A stretch of DNA of 64,000 nt from JANYJZ01 sp964523395 (lineage in GTDB: Bacteria > Bacteroidota > Ignavibacteria > UBA10030 > SZUA-254), in NCBI GenBank assembly GCA_964523395.1, contig CAZFXS010000006.1, positions 62,001-126,000 on the forward strand. The letters run 5' to 3'. The notes under the pieces were generated by a model. That model had not been told where the DNA came from. It did not search any database and worked only from the letters and a program-made list of their open reading frames with translations. How positions within the stretch are numbered: the stretch's first letter is position 1; the number at the start of each line of letters is the position of its first letter. A program made the translations under genes and the position numbers. Below are positions 62,318-64,000 of the stretch, in pieces.

Positions 62318-62963
62318 CATTCTTTTTTATTTTATTCTGCTTCTGTTTGTTTCACTTCATTCCGCGTCTTCACAGCCTCCAATTGAACCGGGAAAATATT
62401 TTCATCACGACACGCTCATTGAACTCACCACACTCGACTCTACATTTAAACTCGATATCCGCTACGCCACATCGAACAATTTCATGAAGCGGCCGATGTA
62501 CGCACAGGCGCGCGCATTCCTGCAAAAATCGGCGGCGGAAGCGCTGGTACGCGTCAATAAGAAATTACGGAGACAGGGATACGGGTTGTTAATTTTTGAC
62601 GGGTACCGCCCCTGGTCGGTGACCAAAAAATTCTGGGATGAAACTTCGGCGGAGAAACGAAGCTTTGTTGCTGATCCCAAGGAAGGATCCAAACATAACC
62701 GCGGCTGTGCAATCGATCTTTCGCTGTATAAACTCAAGACAGGAAAAGAAATTACCATGCCGAGTCCGTACGACGACTTTACAAAAAAAGCTTCGCCAAA
62801 CTACAAAGGCGGCACTCTCACGCAACGCCGTATGAGGGATTTTTTGCGGAGGACAATGGAAAGTGAGGGCTTTACAGTCAATCCCGGTGAGTGGTGGCAC
62901 TTCGATTACAAGGATTGGAAGAACTATCGCATACTTGATATCCCTTTTGAAAAGATTAAATGA
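62292..62963 (+). CDS. VanX-type D-alanyl-D-alanine dipeptidase, exported
   Basis: Up to 223 residues. VanX/DdpX zinc motifs: SKHNRGCAIDLSLY (His135, Asp142) and EWWHFDY (Glu200, His203), with FDGYRPWSV before them. A signal peptide (ILFYFILLLFVSLHSASSQ) shows export, so it likely hydrolyses D-Ala-D-Ala during wall recycling rather than giving vancomycin resistance; no vanH/vanA is near. Start uncertain: TTG at 62292 and GTG at 62298 lie inside the cytochrome gene, whereas AAAGGAG is ideally placed for an ATT at 62319, one base after the cytochrome stop. Confidence 0.9.
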   Translation: MKVEQRRNNILFYFILLLFVSLHSASSQPPIEPGKYFHHDTLIELTTLDSTFKLDIRYATSNNFMKRPMYAQARAFLQKSAAEALVRVNKKLRRQGYGLLIFDGYRPWSVTKKFWDETSAEKRSFVADPKEGSKHNRGCAIDLSLYKLKTGKEITMPSPYDDFTKKASPNYKGGTLTQRRMRDFLRRTMESEGFTVNPGEWWHFDYKDWKNYRILDIPFEKIK

Positions 62964-62969
62964 GAAATG

Positions 62970-63062
62970 CTTTACCACAAAGACACGAAAGACACAAAGT
63001 AGCACGAAGCTATTAAACCTTCTCTTTGTGGAACTTCGTGTCTTTGGGACTTCGTGGTAAAG
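62970..63062. repeat. Dispersed inverted-repeat element (ACGAAGACAC-word type)
   Basis: Ends CTTTACCAC and GTGGTAAAG are perfect complements; inside, AGACACGAAAGACACAAAG is answered by CTTTGTG and CTTCGTGTCTTTGGG. A partial copy (CCTTCGTGTTCATTGTGTC) lies at 63750-63768. It fills the spacer after the dipeptidase gene. Confidence 0.7.
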
Positions 63063-63114
63063 TCCTTTGTTGCACCATCTTTTTTGACATCACCTGTTAA
63101 TCAGAAAATAAGAA

Positions 63115-63741
63115 TTGCAAAAACTGTCGAACGGCAAAATTACCCCCTCTCTTCTTCATGATCAACATGATCCGGTCACACTCTGGGTCCCGCTCATTCT
63201 TAAACTGGCCGTTTACTGCTGGCTCATCTATTTTTTCATTCAGGCTGTGGACGCCTTTTATGAATACATACCGGGGGATACATGGCCCTTTATGCTCAAC
63301 GTGTTCAGGATGTGGACCTTCCTCCCAATCCATGAGGCGGGACATCTGTTCTTTACGCCGTTCGGAACGACGGTGATGTTCCTCGGCGGTTCGATCCTTC
63401 AAATTCTCCTGCCTCTTCTCTGGTTCCTCCTCGGCTTGAAAAAACGGTGGCAAACCGCGCCGTTCGCGCTTTTTTGGGTTGGTGAAAACATGATGGATGT
63501 CAGCCTCTACGTCCGCGACGCGCCGACAAGATATCTGCCGCTTCTCGGCGGACATACATCGCGCCACGATTGGTACAACATCCTCCTAGGTTGGGATGCG
63601 ATGAAACATTCCGGAACCCTCGCCGATATCCTTTTTTTCTTTGGTGCGCTTGTCTGTATGGTTTCTATCATAGCGGGAATCAGTTGGGCAATCATGCGTT
63701 ACCTGCACCCACCCCCTCCACAAACCTTATCAACCGAATAG
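63115..63741 (+). CDS. Polytopic membrane protein with HEXXH, possible M50-like protease
   Basis: 208 residues with about four membrane helices. HEAGH sits at the start of a hydrophobic segment (FLPIHEAGHLFFTPFG), the arrangement seen in site-2-type proteases, though the second ligand motif of M50 enzymes is not evident; HDWYNILLGWDAM and GENMMDVSLYV are other conserved-looking parts. Whether it is an active protease is inference. The start is a TTG at 63115, since a stop codon lies two codons upstream and no ATG precedes the first helix. Confidence 0.6.
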   Translation: MQKLSNGKITPSLLHDQHDPVTLWVPLILKLAVYCWLIYFFIQAVDAFYEYIPGDTWPFMLNVFRMWTFLPIHEAGHLFFTPFGTTVMFLGGSILQILLPLLWFLLGLKKRWQTAPFALFWVGENMMDVSLYVRDAPTRYLPLLGGHTSRHDWYNILLGWDAMKHSGTLADILFFFGALVCMVSIIAGISWAIMRYLHPPPPQTLSTE

Positions 63742-63821
63742 GCTTCTTGCCTTCGTGTTCATTGTGTCTTGGTGGCCACTGTAGGTGGATAGCGGGAAAT
63801 CTTTTATTGAGGTTAATGCTA

Positions 63822-63850
63822 TTGCACCAATGATTTCCTTTCACTATAAT
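63822..63850 (+). promoter_or_regulatory. Sigma70-like promoter upstream of the last gene
   Basis: TTGCAC (63822-63827), 17-base spacer, TATAAT (63845-63850), 31 bp before the ATG at 63882. The best-matching promoter by E. coli rules in the window. Confidence 0.5.
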
Positions 63851-63881
63851 ACTTCGTTTTGACGCCATATATTGAAAAAAT

Positions 63882-64000
63882 ATGCTGAGATATACGGTAT
63901 CGTGTTCAATACTGCTCGTACTGCTGTCTCTCTTCGGATATGCCTTCCCGGGAGGACTCACATGGGGATTTCATTTCCTCGGATTTCTTCCTTTCCCCTA
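63882..64000 (+). CDS. N-terminal part of an exported or membrane protein, cut by window edge
   Basis: Open frame from ATG 63882 to the window end, 39 codons. It begins with a signal-like hydrophobic stretch (TVSCSILLVLLSLFGYAFPG). The downstream sequence is outside the window, so no family can be given. It is preceded by a good promoter match. Confidence 0.55.
   Translation, partial: MLRYTVSCSILLVLLSLFGYAFPGGLTWGFHFLGFLPFP

Noticed and set aside
62292..62963. Vancomycin resistance gene vanX
   Set aside because: The protein has a signal peptide and no vanH, vanA or vanRS neighbours; a cell-wall recycling role is more likely.
1..64000. tRNA, rRNA, known riboswitch or intact insertion sequence
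   Set aside because: Spacers were read for cloverleaf ends, rRNA blocks, riboswitch cores and transposase genes; none was convincing.

Overview
The window looks like a chromosomal segment of an uncultured or little-studied member of the Bacteroidota/Chlorobiota/Ignavibacteriota (FCB) group. The main pointers are four secreted proteins ending in a Por/type IX-type C-terminal sorting domain (YPNPFNP signature followed by a beta-sandwich), a histidine kinase with a Reg_prop beta-propeller sensor, HEAT-tailed M1 aminopeptidase, TonB-world outer-membrane barrels and moderate GC content. This placement is inference; no rRNA, tRNA, CRISPR array, prophage or intact insertion sequence was found. About 45 protein genes are present, mostly tightly packed.

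Layout. 1-2.1 kb: a STAS-domain anti-anti-sigma fragment, an ECF sigma factor and a translationally coupled anti-sigma/membrane protein with nineteen 12-residue tandem repeats. 2.2-7.0 kb: a gluzincin-like metallopeptidase/beta-barrel protein, a PrsW-type membrane protease and a Tat-exported DsrE-like protein. 7.1-15.4 kb (minus): a glycogen operon in the order ATP-grasp enzyme, very large GH13 enzyme, glgC, glgA, followed by a TsdA-like dihaem cytochrome. 15.6-29.3 kb: an Sll1717-type P-loop ATPase, pdxH, a class I aminotransferase, a TlpA-like thioredoxin, a barrel protein, a DUF486 protein, an MFS transporter, a phosphoglucomutase-type enzyme, an OprP-like porin, hrpB and enolase. 29.8-45.5 kb (minus): murA, a GT2, a TMTC-like membrane glycosyltransferase, a membrane MA-type peptidase with TPRs, a GT9, a sensor kinase/response regulator pair and a giant FG-GAP surface protein. 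45.7-64 kb: M1 aminopeptidase, then a plus-strand region coding the whole reductive pyrimidine degradation pathway, interrupted by three secreted proteins, an S23 four-helix protein and a DinB protein, and followed by a small cytochrome, a VanX-type dipeptidase and a membrane HEXXH protein.

How the genes work together. PreT/PreA reduce uracil or thymine, dihydropyrimidinase opens the ring, the nitrilase-family amidohydrolase releases beta-alanine, the class III aminotransferase makes malonate semialdehyde and the MmsA-type dehydrogenase makes acetyl-CoA (propionyl-CoA from thymine). The glycogen operon makes ADP-glucose and polymer and contains an unusual GH13 enzyme translationally coupled to an ATP-grasp protein.

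The most unusual signals are not classical genes. (i) Palindromes headed by GTAG, arranged as inverted pairs like bacterial REP/BIME elements, have stems that differ in sequence but stay complementary; in two places the GTAG head itself supplies the TAG stop codon of the preceding gene. (ii) A diffuse family of wordy, AT-rich degenerate repeats fills intergenic spaces and appears to have entered reading frames (MFS central loop, S23 tail, kinase C-terminus, sorting domains). (iii) The anti-sigma gene carries an expanding 36-bp coding repeat and an internal, strongly ribosome-bound start. (iv) mmsA is preceded by a nine-codon leader ORF with a much better ribosome-binding site than the gene.
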